18,423 nucleotides of DNA. It comes from Ephemerocybe angulata (lineage: Eukaryota; Basidiomycota; Agaricomycetes; Agaricales; Psathyrellaceae). The notes below the pieces were generated by a model. The model did not search any database, was not told where the DNA came from, and worked only from the letters and a program-made list of their open reading frames with translations. The stretch is from positions 1-18,423 of the forward strand of contig JAACJK010000144.1 in assembly GCA_013368325.1 (NCBI GenBank), in the 5' to 3' direction. Below, in pieces: positions 1 to 7,260 of the stretch. The position numbers were made by a program, and so were the translations under genes. The first letter of the stretch is position 1; every line of letters starts with the position of its first letter.

Positions 1-930
1 TTTTATACCACGACTCTTGAACTGATGGCGCCCCCGCATCAATCCTTGCTTCCTACGCTCATGCTCCTGTGATGGCCCTTCCTCCGTGATCTCTGCTGCT
101 CGCTGTGATGCGCCTTGTCGGGAATTCCCTAATAAGGGTTGAAAATTGCCTTTTGGGGTAAAAAAGTCGAAAAAACAGCTTCAATGCTCTATCTAATACA
201 CTTTCGCTTTTCTAACAGGTTGGACCACACTACGACCGTGACTGCATGGCTGTTGAAGAACATGCACGGCACGGTCGTAGCAACGCTGGGGGACATACCC
301 TTGGCATGGGGAAGCGCGAGGGGATCTGGGCGGTTTATATACACGGCCACGGCGCACGGACCAGCGCAACGTTACAGTACTACCGGGTGTCACTCGGGAG
401 TCGCTTCGGAAGGGTGTTCGGCTCAGTGTAGCTTCACTGCTTTAGCATGCCTTCCCTCTTCAAGGTACTGTTGTATCTACCTGCACGCGAGACAAGTGTT
501 GCAGAGACTGTCCATACTTTCTGAAATTTGGAAGAATGGGTCTCTCCTTGGAGGAGAGTGGCCGCCAAGTCCTAGCCCGGAGTCTATTTGGCGCGCCCAC
601 ACACCGATCTCGATGCTGAGCCGAACGAACATTCGTTCTCCGACACGTCGTGCGTCGTGGCAATTCCTCAGACCGTTATTCCCCTTTACCTTTCTCCACG
701 TCGACTGTCACCGACACTGAGACTGTGCACGACGTTTACCTGAGCTTCCTCACCTGCACTCGTCACTGACGCTAGCGGACTTTAGGCCAGTCTCTCTCAC
801 CCACCCTTTACTTGACTTCCTCACTGACTTGCCTCTTAAGCTCGTTACTATCTGTACGCCACGCACCGTCTCTGCACATCACAGCCACTCACTCACGACG
901 GCCATGAACGCTAACCGCTGGCACCTCATC
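1..930 (+). other. Gene-poor stretch with one possible intron
   Basis: No convincing gene is seen. The open frames here are not conserved in the second copy, which shifts frame through indels. A possible intron runs 158-218 (GTAAAA donor, TTCTAACAG acceptor); the second copy carries four extra bases inside it that create a CTAAC branch-like site. From about 740 to 900 the sequence is rich in TCAC, CTGAC and pyrimidine runs resembling intron 3' ends, but donors are not clear, so no introns are called there. Confidence 0.4.
334..344 (+). promoter_or_regulatory. Candidate TATA box (weak)
   Basis: TTTATATACAC lies in otherwise GC-rich sequence and is unchanged in the second copy (10440-10450). 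It could be the core promoter of the downstream intron-rich transcription unit that begins around 930. No initiator or transcript evidence is available, so this rests on the motif alone. Confidence 0.25.
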
Positions 931-1110
931 TAAACAATGTGAATCACTATTCGACTCACCGGATGCTCGAAGCTGGAAAGTATGGTGAGTCCTTGGTACC
1001 TCGCATGGCCTCGTCACTGACTAGCCTCGTCATTATGCCAGGATACTACAGTGACTCTATCCCAGCATTTTCGGCGCAAGAAAGAAGACTCCCTGGTGCG
1101 CATGCCTACG

Positions 1111-1655
1111 CTGACTTCGCTCGTTTTCCAGAGGTCCAAAAATATCAATTTCGCTTTTCTCAACGCTGTCGCCACTAGGTGAGCATGTCTCTACTTTGCT
1201 ATCATTGTGCTGACCATCGTCAATAGCATTGCCCTTGCGCTTACCACACCGTTCTCCGGATCCCCAAAAATGCCAATTTCGTCGCCCGCTTCGCCTCTTA
1301 CCTCACCTGCTAGACCCCTTTTCCGGACCCCCGAAAATATCAATTCATTCCGATGGCCCGCTCGCATCCCGACCCCCGTCCCGGGACCCCGTCAAGTAAG
1401 CCATGCCGCCAGAATTCCTCCACTCCTCCCAGTGCTCACCATTCTCCTGTCAGGCCCGTTTTCCGGGCCTCTAAAAATACAAACTTCGTCTCCGTGGTGC
1501 GTTTTCATTCCGCTCGATTCGCAACCATGACTCAAACTTGTCAGGCATCAATTTCACATAGACTTCAGGTACGACGGATATTCTCTCAGTCGCTTCTTCA
1601 CTGACCTCGCTCGCTAGGCCCGTTTTCCGGACCTCCAAATATATCAATTTCAAGA
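1111..1655 (+). repeat. Module A: five degenerate copies at intron ends/exon starts
   Basis: Five segments share a core of GTTTTCCGGACC, a short run of C/T, then AAATATCAATTTC. They lie at about 1121-1153, 1247-1281, 1312-1347, 1450-1485 and 1615-1652. Each is preceded by a branch-like CTGAC, CTTAC or CTCAC and a pyrimidine run, and in at least three a TAG or CAG acceptor sits directly before the core. So the repeat covers the end of an intron plus the start of the next exon. A related fragment (ACCTCCAGATATCGCATTTTC) appears at about 2097-2117. Copies differ at many bases, so the amplification is old. Confidence 0.65.
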
Positions 1656-1813
1656 TCTCTAGTGCGTATGCTATGCTCGTAGTATGCCGTGATGTGCTAA
1701 TAAACCTCTAGGAAAGCAACGTACATCCAACCGAGTCCACTTACAAGACAATACCACAGCACGACGTCCCGCACGTACCCGCGCCCTACGTCGTCACCTC
1801 GTCGAAAGGGCCG

Positions 1814-1843
1814 CTCGCGGGAAGCCGATCCATACATACTTTG
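1814..1843 (+). repeat. 30-bp direct repeat, first copy, at an exon end
   Basis: This 30-nt segment matches 1941-1970 at 28 of 30 positions and includes GATCCATACATACTTTG. It ends 8 nt before a splice donor at 1852. The partner ends 9 nt before a donor at 1980, so both copies occupy the same place relative to a splice site. This suggests duplication of an exon end with its intron. Confidence 0.85.
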
Positions 1844-1940
1844 TCATCCAGGTACGCATTCCCACTCTCGCACCACGTCGACTTGGTTTGGTGACCGCAT
1901 CCTCCACAGCCCCCGCACGCGCTTCATCCGTTCGCTTCCC

Positions 1941-1970
1941 CTCGCGGGACGTCGATCCATACATACTTTG
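1941..1970 (+). repeat. 30-bp direct repeat, second copy, at an exon end
   Basis: Partner of the segment at 1814-1843, 127 bp downstream, differing at two positions. It is followed by CCAAACCGA and the donor GTAAGT. It lies in the short exon 1910-1979. Confidence 0.85.
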
Positions 1971-2519
1971 CCAAACCGAGTAAGTGAGAGTACGTGTAGC
2001 CTATTTCGGACGTCCTGACCACTGGCACCGTTGACAGGATCCTCCCACAGGTCTCGCTTAGCGCGCGCCCACAACTCTCCTGCGCGCCACAACACGACCT
2101 CCAGATATCGCATTTTCAAAATCTAAGGCGCGCCATTTTGTCTGAAACCTTTCTGAGGACACTCAATGAAAATGTACCTCGATAGTGGCAACGTTCATTT
2201 CGCAGATGCGGCGCACTGCGTGGTACGAGGGCCGTGTCCCAGTGTCTTGGTGAGTGATCTCTTCTCAAATGGCATTTCGTCAACTTGATACACTCTCAGG
2301 GCATCAAATCAGTCGAGTTGCACAAGGTAATTTGCGGCTTTGATGAGACCAGTGAGGCGGCACGTTATCCCAGGCCGGGACAGGCTTGTGATGGGAACGA
2401 GAATAGATACCGCCGCGACGTTAGTGTAGAAACGCGAGGTTACTACAGGATGACTGGAAGCGCGGAAATTAGTGACGATACTTGTGTACGTTATTAATCG
2501 TAGCCCGTCGAGGCACCGC

Positions 2520-2593
2520 CGAGGCGTCCCGCCTCGCCGACGTGGCGCTCACTCGGACGCGCCGCGTCCGAGCTGCTTGCAGCCTTCAAGCAG
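2520..2593. repeat. Cluster of three perfect stem-loops
   Basis: Three perfect inverted repeats lie close together. 2520-2536 has a 7-bp stem (CGAGGCG/CGCCTCG) and a 3-nt loop. 2552-2572 has a 9-bp stem (CTCGGACGC/GCGTCCGAG) and a 3-nt loop. 2573-2593 has a 7-bp stem (CTGCTTG/CAAGCAG) and a 7-nt loop; the second and third abut without a gap. All three are unchanged in the second copy (12621-12694) although an indel lies just before them. Possible roles are a structured RNA 3' end, a transcription boundary, or part of a mobile element end; none is proven. Confidence 0.8.
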
Positions 2594-2930
2594 GCTGATT
2601 TAACTGGCATATGCGTAGACGTACACGTACTGTATGTCTACATATTTGAATATACGAGCACATTCTCTCATTACAGCTACCCAGAGAGTGTAAGCAACCC
2701 ACAGAACGAGATCTTGATGTGAATTGAATGAGGGTGCGTGGACTCGGACGCGCTAGCCGGAAGGATACTCCCCGTACGCGTCCAGCCTCAATTCGCGAAT
2801 CCACCATTCAAAACTTTAAGAATAGCATAAAGATAACGTCACTTACAAGAGCCCTTAGCGTGCGTGAGACGCGGCGACGATCTTGGCGCACCAAGTGCGG
2901 TCGGGAATATGTCTTACATCCGGAAATCCG

Positions 2931-2951
2931 GGAATGCGCTTTACGCATTCC
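2931..2951. repeat. Perfect stem-loop
   Basis: GGAATGCG and CGCATTCC form a perfect 8-bp stem with the 5-nt loop CTTTA. It is unchanged in the second copy. It follows a short direct repeat of ATCCGG. Confidence 0.7.
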
Positions 2952-4069
2952 TGGTACCGTATCTGAGCCGATAGGGCGCAATGTTGCACAATATGGTACT
3001 TAATACCTCATGAAACCATTTCAGCGAAAACGGAGACCCGCGGCGGACTTTCCCGCGCGAGGAATGGGAGCCAGTTTGAACGCGCGCCAGCGGGCGCTTA
3101 AATAGACGCTGACCGTTCGACGCGTTTCGCACTCTTCTGCCTCACTCCGTGTGTTGTATGTACCTCTCATTGTACCCTCACACATACTGGGTAGACATAG
3201 GGGTCTATCCCACGCAATCAAAAGGCGAAACAGTCGGAAGGAAACTGAGTTCTCGGGACCTGCTCCTGCTCACACCCTTCAACGCAATCCCGCGTTTAGA
3301 CCAGTTTCCCTGCCAATAGACGGGCCTTGGCGTGCTTACGTTGATGCATCATACGTATTGATGCGGTCACGTTGTCCACTGCCTTCGGGCTCGGGTGTTG
3401 AGTTGGGAGGATGGATGCGGCGGATGGAGCGGGTTGCCTGGTTCTAAGCGATTGCAGGCCTTTGGTAGTTTAGTCGTTGCTAGGGTACACGTAGTATGTA
3501 CTGGTGAATATGATAGGGGTACCTGGAATGAGATGTTGGGCGTGGACGAGTCCTGGGATATCGTTGGGCTTGGAATTTAGAGATTGTGTGCTTTAGCGCG
3601 CACTCACGATAGATCGTAGAATAGCATTAGATCGGATGCACGACAATACAAGAGGAGGTCATATTAGCTACCTGGTACCTATCTGGTGCTTAGACCAGTC
3701 GCCCCCCAAGCCAAATCGCACTCTATCCCACTCACGAATCTCGATCCCGCACCTCTCCTCCTCATCCCCGTTCACGCACAAACGCGCAATTAAACACTCG
3801 CTTCCCTGCGTGGGATCCGGATTCCATGGCTCGCTTATCCCATCAGACACCCACAATGGCCGCACGCTGTCAGTCCGCGAGATTTTTCGTCGTTGCGCAG
3901 GTTCTGGCGTCGGAAGCTGCCATACAGGCGTAACGAGAATGCGCGCAGAGCGCGTTCCGGGACTTCCGAGCGAGAGATAGAGTTTCGGTTGGACTTGGCG
4001 GCGTGGTGTACGTATGGCTTGGTGGGAGGGGTGGTGGGCGGAACATCTGGCCCGGGTGAGCTGGAAATG

Positions 4070-4170
4070 TATAAGAGGGCTGGGTGCGTACGTTGGTTTC
4101 CCCATCTCCACAGCGAGACTTCCCCTCCCTTCCCTTCCTCCTCATCTCACTACACCTCTTGTCTTCGCTA
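4070..4170 (+). promoter_or_regulatory. Candidate core promoter: TATA box and CT-rich tract
   Basis: TATAAGAG at 4070-4077 is followed about 40 nt later by a pyrimidine-rich tract (4119-4170) of CCCTTCC and CTCATCTCAC type, as is common just upstream of fungal transcription starts. The intron array begins about 100 nt further on. The arrangement is kept in the second copy, with the TATA motif at 14169-14176. It is the best promoter candidate for the intron-dense unit and possibly for the whole block through the zinc-finger gene. Confidence 0.5.
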
Positions 4171-4235
4171 GACCACCCGTCTAGCAGACTCTCTCGTCGT
4201 TGGTTCTGCTGGTCTCGACGATGTCGCATGGCCCT

Positions 4236-4253
4236 TCGTCGTCGTCGTCGTCG
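4236..4253 (+). repeat. TCG trinucleotide run
   Basis: Six consecutive TCG units lie just before the first donor of region B. They would read as serines from an ATG at 4221, but that frame meets a stop at the first splice junction. Confidence 0.9.
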
Positions 4254-4340
4254 TTATCGGCGCGCTGGTGAGTTGCCCCTATTTCGATTTGGGTCAGTTA
4301 TTGGCCCCGGCGCGCTCACCTCTTTTGACCAGATACCACG

Positions 4341-5645
4341 ATGTCGGCGCTGACAGGGGTTTCTCGATGCCTCGGTGAGTTGTCTAATAGTCTGTATTCG
4401 TTAGTTAAAGTCCTGACTAGGCTCTTTTAGATCCGTTGGACTGACCTGAGGATTCGCAGCCGTCGCTCACCCGAGCTCAAGATTCGGGGTCCCACCACAT
4501 ATCCTCGTAAGTCCTCCGCTATTCCTTTTCTTCTGTCGGTGCTGCGCTCACTCCTTTGAACAGGGCTTTACTTTGAAAGGGTGAGTCGCATTTACCCAAC
4601 GCGACATTCGGCAACTTACCTCTCGCAGCGTACACTTGGTCACAATGGTATCCTATAGTTCAGCTATTCACCCTATTCACAAATGAGGCTCACGGACCTT
4701 ATCCATAAGATACTGAACGACGACCAACCCCGGCGTTGGAAAGGAAGAGGTATTATTCACAAGGTAAGTACACGATTCACTACGCTATAGTTTCTATTGA
4801 CTATCCTCACAGCCGCCGCCTTCTGTACGATTACCTTAAGCCAGCGCAATCCTATACAAAGGGTAAGCAATTCATAACACGTCGAATGGAACATTGAACT
4901 AACCTTTGTCTATCTTCGGTGCTCAGCGACGGACTTGCATGACAGAGGCTCGCGTTGTCAAGCTTCGGTGAGTATCTCTTCGTATTCTGTAAGAAAAGTT
5001 ATATCGGCCTGACCACCCTACAACCAGCATCACGAGCATATGCTGTGGATAGACCTAGTGAGTACTGACGCGACTATACGTGTTTCGTTTGACAAGAAAC
5101 TCACCATATATCGTTCTACAGCCCATTCACGACCACACACTGTTGCTCGAAGTCAGCGTTCTGAACGCGTGCACGCATGATGAGACGCACCTTTGCCAGC
5201 CGTCCGCAGCTTTGCCCAATGCGCCTCTCATTGTCGGTACGCGTCGGTATTCTATGAAACCTTGATATAATGGTCAGTACATCGTCGCATTGCTCTTGAA
5301 ATGTGCACTAACCTCGATTCCATAGAGTCAACATCCTCCTCAAGTCGTCTCAATGCTGGCCAATGCAGCACCGCCCCAAGGTCCTTCCCTCACGGTTCTC
5401 TGTTCGTTGGCAGCGGCCCGTGAGTGCGTCATCGTCGGTGGAAAGGCTGCGCTAACCCGAGAGCTCTACAACCAGCATCACAGATGCTTTGCCGTTCTCT
5501 ATGCACCGGTAAGCGAACGTACCCACAAGGAAACGAAACGAGCTCACCTTGGATTCGTGACTTTGACAGCTGGCCAAGATCCGGTGTTGCGATGAGTCTG
5601 GAGAGGCCGGAATGTGTGCGCGCCGCTCGCGTCGTGGGCCTTTGA
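4341..5645 (+). CDS. Possible gene of small exons, unknown product
   Basis: If the introns of region B are removed (acceptor 4459 for the second, donor 5237 for the ninth), one phase stays unusually open. From the ATG at 4341 about 50 codons run to a TGA at 4684. After a second TGA at 4714, about 160 codons run through six splice junctions to a TGA at 5643-5645, and the same phase stays open for about 60 further codons into the exon at 5982. An unrecognised intron in 4648-4743 (AAG acceptor, multiple of three) would remove both early stops. Against coding: no recognised domain, no sure start, and indels that break the frame in the second copy, such as the extra T near 15597. Product unknown; a decayed gene is possible. 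Confidence 0.2.
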
Positions 5646-6199
5646 CAATTCGGTCAGCACTTTGGCATGTTGTCCAATGCCGCGTCCACTCACCTCAGAA
5701 CCCTACAACCAGCATCACTGCCTATGCCCCGATCGACCACGTTCCGTTCGAGCGCCGCCTTTGAGTCGCTGGTCCTGTATGCTGAAAAAGGCGTGAGGAA
5801 TCTTCAGTATGTCGATCCGCTGTATTTGAGCGTACACACTGACCTCAAAGTGCCGGCTCTTGCCAGACACTCGCGAAGCCGTCAGCGCGCGGCAGTCTCT
5901 CGACGTCGATCTGTGTCTGCCGTGAGTACGTCGTCACCAGCTATGCGATAGCGTGTACTAACCGAAACCCCCTTCAACCAGCATCACTCGATGCAACCCC
6001 CACGTTCTTGAGTGTGACTTGAATTTTGAGTCGAGTTCGGGCTCGAAGCGGAGTGCTTGCGCCGGTTGGCCTTGTCGTTTGGTGTCGTTGAGTTTTGAAG
6101 CCCGTACTTCATCGGCGCCGTTCTGTCCCCTGCCGTGAGTACACCGTCGTCGTAAACTGCATGTCTGCACTAACCGAAGTCCCCTACAACTAGCATCAT
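5016..6199 (+). repeat. Module B: five copies of a shared intron end and exon start
   Basis: CCCTACAACCAGCATCAC or a close variant occurs at 5016-5033, 5464-5481, 5701-5718, 5970-5987 and 6182-6199. In every case the CAG (once TAG) is a splice acceptor and CATCAC or CATCAT begins the exon. Likeness extends upstream: CTAACCGAA precedes the last two, and CTAACCCGA the second. Spacing is irregular (448, 237, 269 and 212 bp). In the only open spliced frame these exon starts fall in different codon phases, so the sharing is not a repeated protein motif. Confidence 0.85.
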
Positions 6200-6949
6200 C
6201 CTGCAATGCTTCGTGTTCATGTTGTAGCAGAGAGCGCGTTGGTTTGACTCGTGTTTCGGCGACGGCGTGGCGCGTCGTGGGGTCTGGGATGGTGTCTTTG
6301 GGCCTGGCAAGGTGAGGACGAAGGTGGGACGTCGGTGGATGTCTGGGTTTGGCGTTGGTGGGTGCTGCAACGGGCCGGAAGGCTGTCGCCGGATGTTTTG
6401 GGATTGGAGGTGGACTTCGACGACCGCGCAACCGGCGCCGCTATTCGATCTTGTCGGTGATTTATGGTGAGTACGTTGCCGCGGATGCTTGCAGAGGAGG
6501 CTTACCTTTCTTGAAGCGCGCCCACACATGCACGGCTTTTGATAAACCTAACACACTGTGAGTACATCGTTGGGATCTTTCGAAGCATATGACTGACCTC
6601 GGTATACTACGCCAGCCGAAACGCGCCCTTGCTTTCCATCGAACGAGTGCGTCGGGACTTGGCTTGACTCTTGTTCACGCGAGCTGCTGTTCGCATGTCG
6701 CAGCTGGGGGATCTGTCTACCTCATTGTGAGTACTTTGTCGTGAGCCCTCGAAGGAACTGGACTAACGTTGTCTACCATACCAGTCACGTCTCGTCTCGG
6801 GTCCTCCATCGACCAACTGATCGCGTTCATTTGCGATCGTCGAGCTCTATGCGGCTCACGTTGAGGATTTCGGCCCTTCAAGGATAGACTGTGAGTATCA
6901 CAGACATGCTTTTTGCGCAGCTAGACTGACCTCTTGACTCTTGCCCCAG

Positions 6950-7260
6950 CCGCCCCTCGAGAGGATCTCGCTCCGTCGAACGCGCATCCCCATTCCGCTT
7001 GTCTGCGAGCTGACGTGGTTTGGTGGGGACGGACGGTCCCAAGGGCGCGCAAAGAGGTGTGGAGAGGTGTTGAATTCCGAGAACAGCGGGGCGGAATCGA
7101 GATGGACGCGGTCGAGAGGGCATCGAGAAAGGCGTGGATGAGGGAGAGAAGAGGAAGCGTGGGAACGCCCTCGAGCGAAAGCAGAGCCAAACACGACGTG
7201 CCTTGCAGCGACTATCGCTCCGATTCGCTCGCTGTCTCGAATATTGGCCCGATTTATCAG
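6950..7260 (+). other. Probable 5' leader exon of the zinc-finger gene
   Basis: This stretch follows the last strong intron of region B and leads into the zinc-finger reading frame with no clear TATA box between them, so the two may share a transcript. A CRE-like TGACGTGG lies near 7011. The frame used by the zinc fingers is open through most of it, but two single-base losses in the second copy (near 17192 and 17207) shift it, so the part before about 7260 is probably untranslated. A possible further intron starts at the GTACAG at 7261 and could end at 7319 or 7349. Confidence 0.35.

Larger units (their letters stand above)
930..2373 (+). other. Intron-rich transcribed region A, probably non-coding
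   Basis: A chain of candidate spliceosomal introns lies on the plus strand: 985-1041, 1096-1131 (short), 1179-1226, 1396-1453, 1497-1544, 1569-1617, 1672-1711 (short), 1852-1909, 1980-2037, 2250-2299 and, less certain, 2327-2373. Most have GTGAGT, GTAAGT, GTACG or GTGCG donors, a CTGAC/CTCAC/CTAAT branch-like site and a CAG/TAG acceptor. The exons between them are short and I found no long reading frame through them, although not every splice combination was tried. Several exons share sequence (module A and the 30-bp repeat). A spliced long non-coding RNA is the simplest reading; a decayed multi-exon gene is the main alternative. Confidence 0.5.
2374..4067. other. Spacer without a recognised gene
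   Basis: No gene can be supported in these 1.7 kb. Open frames on both strands are short, or, as for the 147-codon minus-strand frame 3668-4111, carry no recognisable motif. The stretch holds three abutting stem-loops near 2520-2593, another perfect stem-loop at 2931-2951, a 10-bp palindrome (ATTCGCGAAT) at 2791-2800, an inverted pair GGACGCG/CGCGTCC at 2746-2752 and 2777-2783, and a TATA-like TTAAATAG at 3098-3105 after GC-rich sequence. It most likely contains promoter and terminator elements for the flanking transcription units. Confidence 0.5.
4221..6949 (+). other. Intron-dense transcribed region B: about 19 introns in 2.7 kb
   Basis: Candidate introns, in order: 4268-4332, 4375-4430 (or to 4459), 4507-4563, 4581-4628, 4764-4812, 4863-4926, 4968-5027, 5058-5121, 5273-5325 (or from 5237), 5420-5475, 5509-5569, 5653-5712, 5793-5866, 5922-5981, 6135-6193, 6467-6516 (AAG acceptor, weaker), 6558-6615, 6727-6784, 6891-6949. 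Donors are mostly GTGAGT or GTAAG; branch sites are CTGAC, CTAAC, CTCAC or CTTAC; acceptors are nearly all CAG or TAG. Exons range from 17 nt (4564-4580) to 273 nt (6194-6466). Several introns resemble one another beyond the consensus. No protein family is recognised in the exons. It may be a spliced non-coding RNA, a long multi-intron 5' leader of the downstream zinc-finger gene, or a gene of tiny exons. Confidence 0.6.

Noticed and set aside
139..720. 193-codon open frame on the plus strand
   Set aside because: Composition is not protein-like, no family is recognised, it crosses a possible intron, and it is broken by indels in the second copy.
3668..4111. 147-codon open frame on the minus strand
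   Set aside because: No recognisable motif, partly opposite the promoter candidate, and its C-terminal end changes in the second copy through an indel. Long chance frames are expected in GC-rich DNA.
4221..4267. Protein start at the ATG before the TCG run
   Set aside because: Splicing at the strong donor 4268 gives a stop codon at the junction, leaving only about 15 codons.
5016..6199. CRISPR-like or simple tandem repeat array
   Set aside because: Shared pieces are 18 nt, irregularly spaced by about 210-450 nt, and sit exactly at splice acceptors.
5958..6529. Minus-strand frames of 157 and 119 codons in region B
   Set aside because: They run antisense across well-formed plus-strand introns and are altered between copies; the encoded residues are low-complexity.
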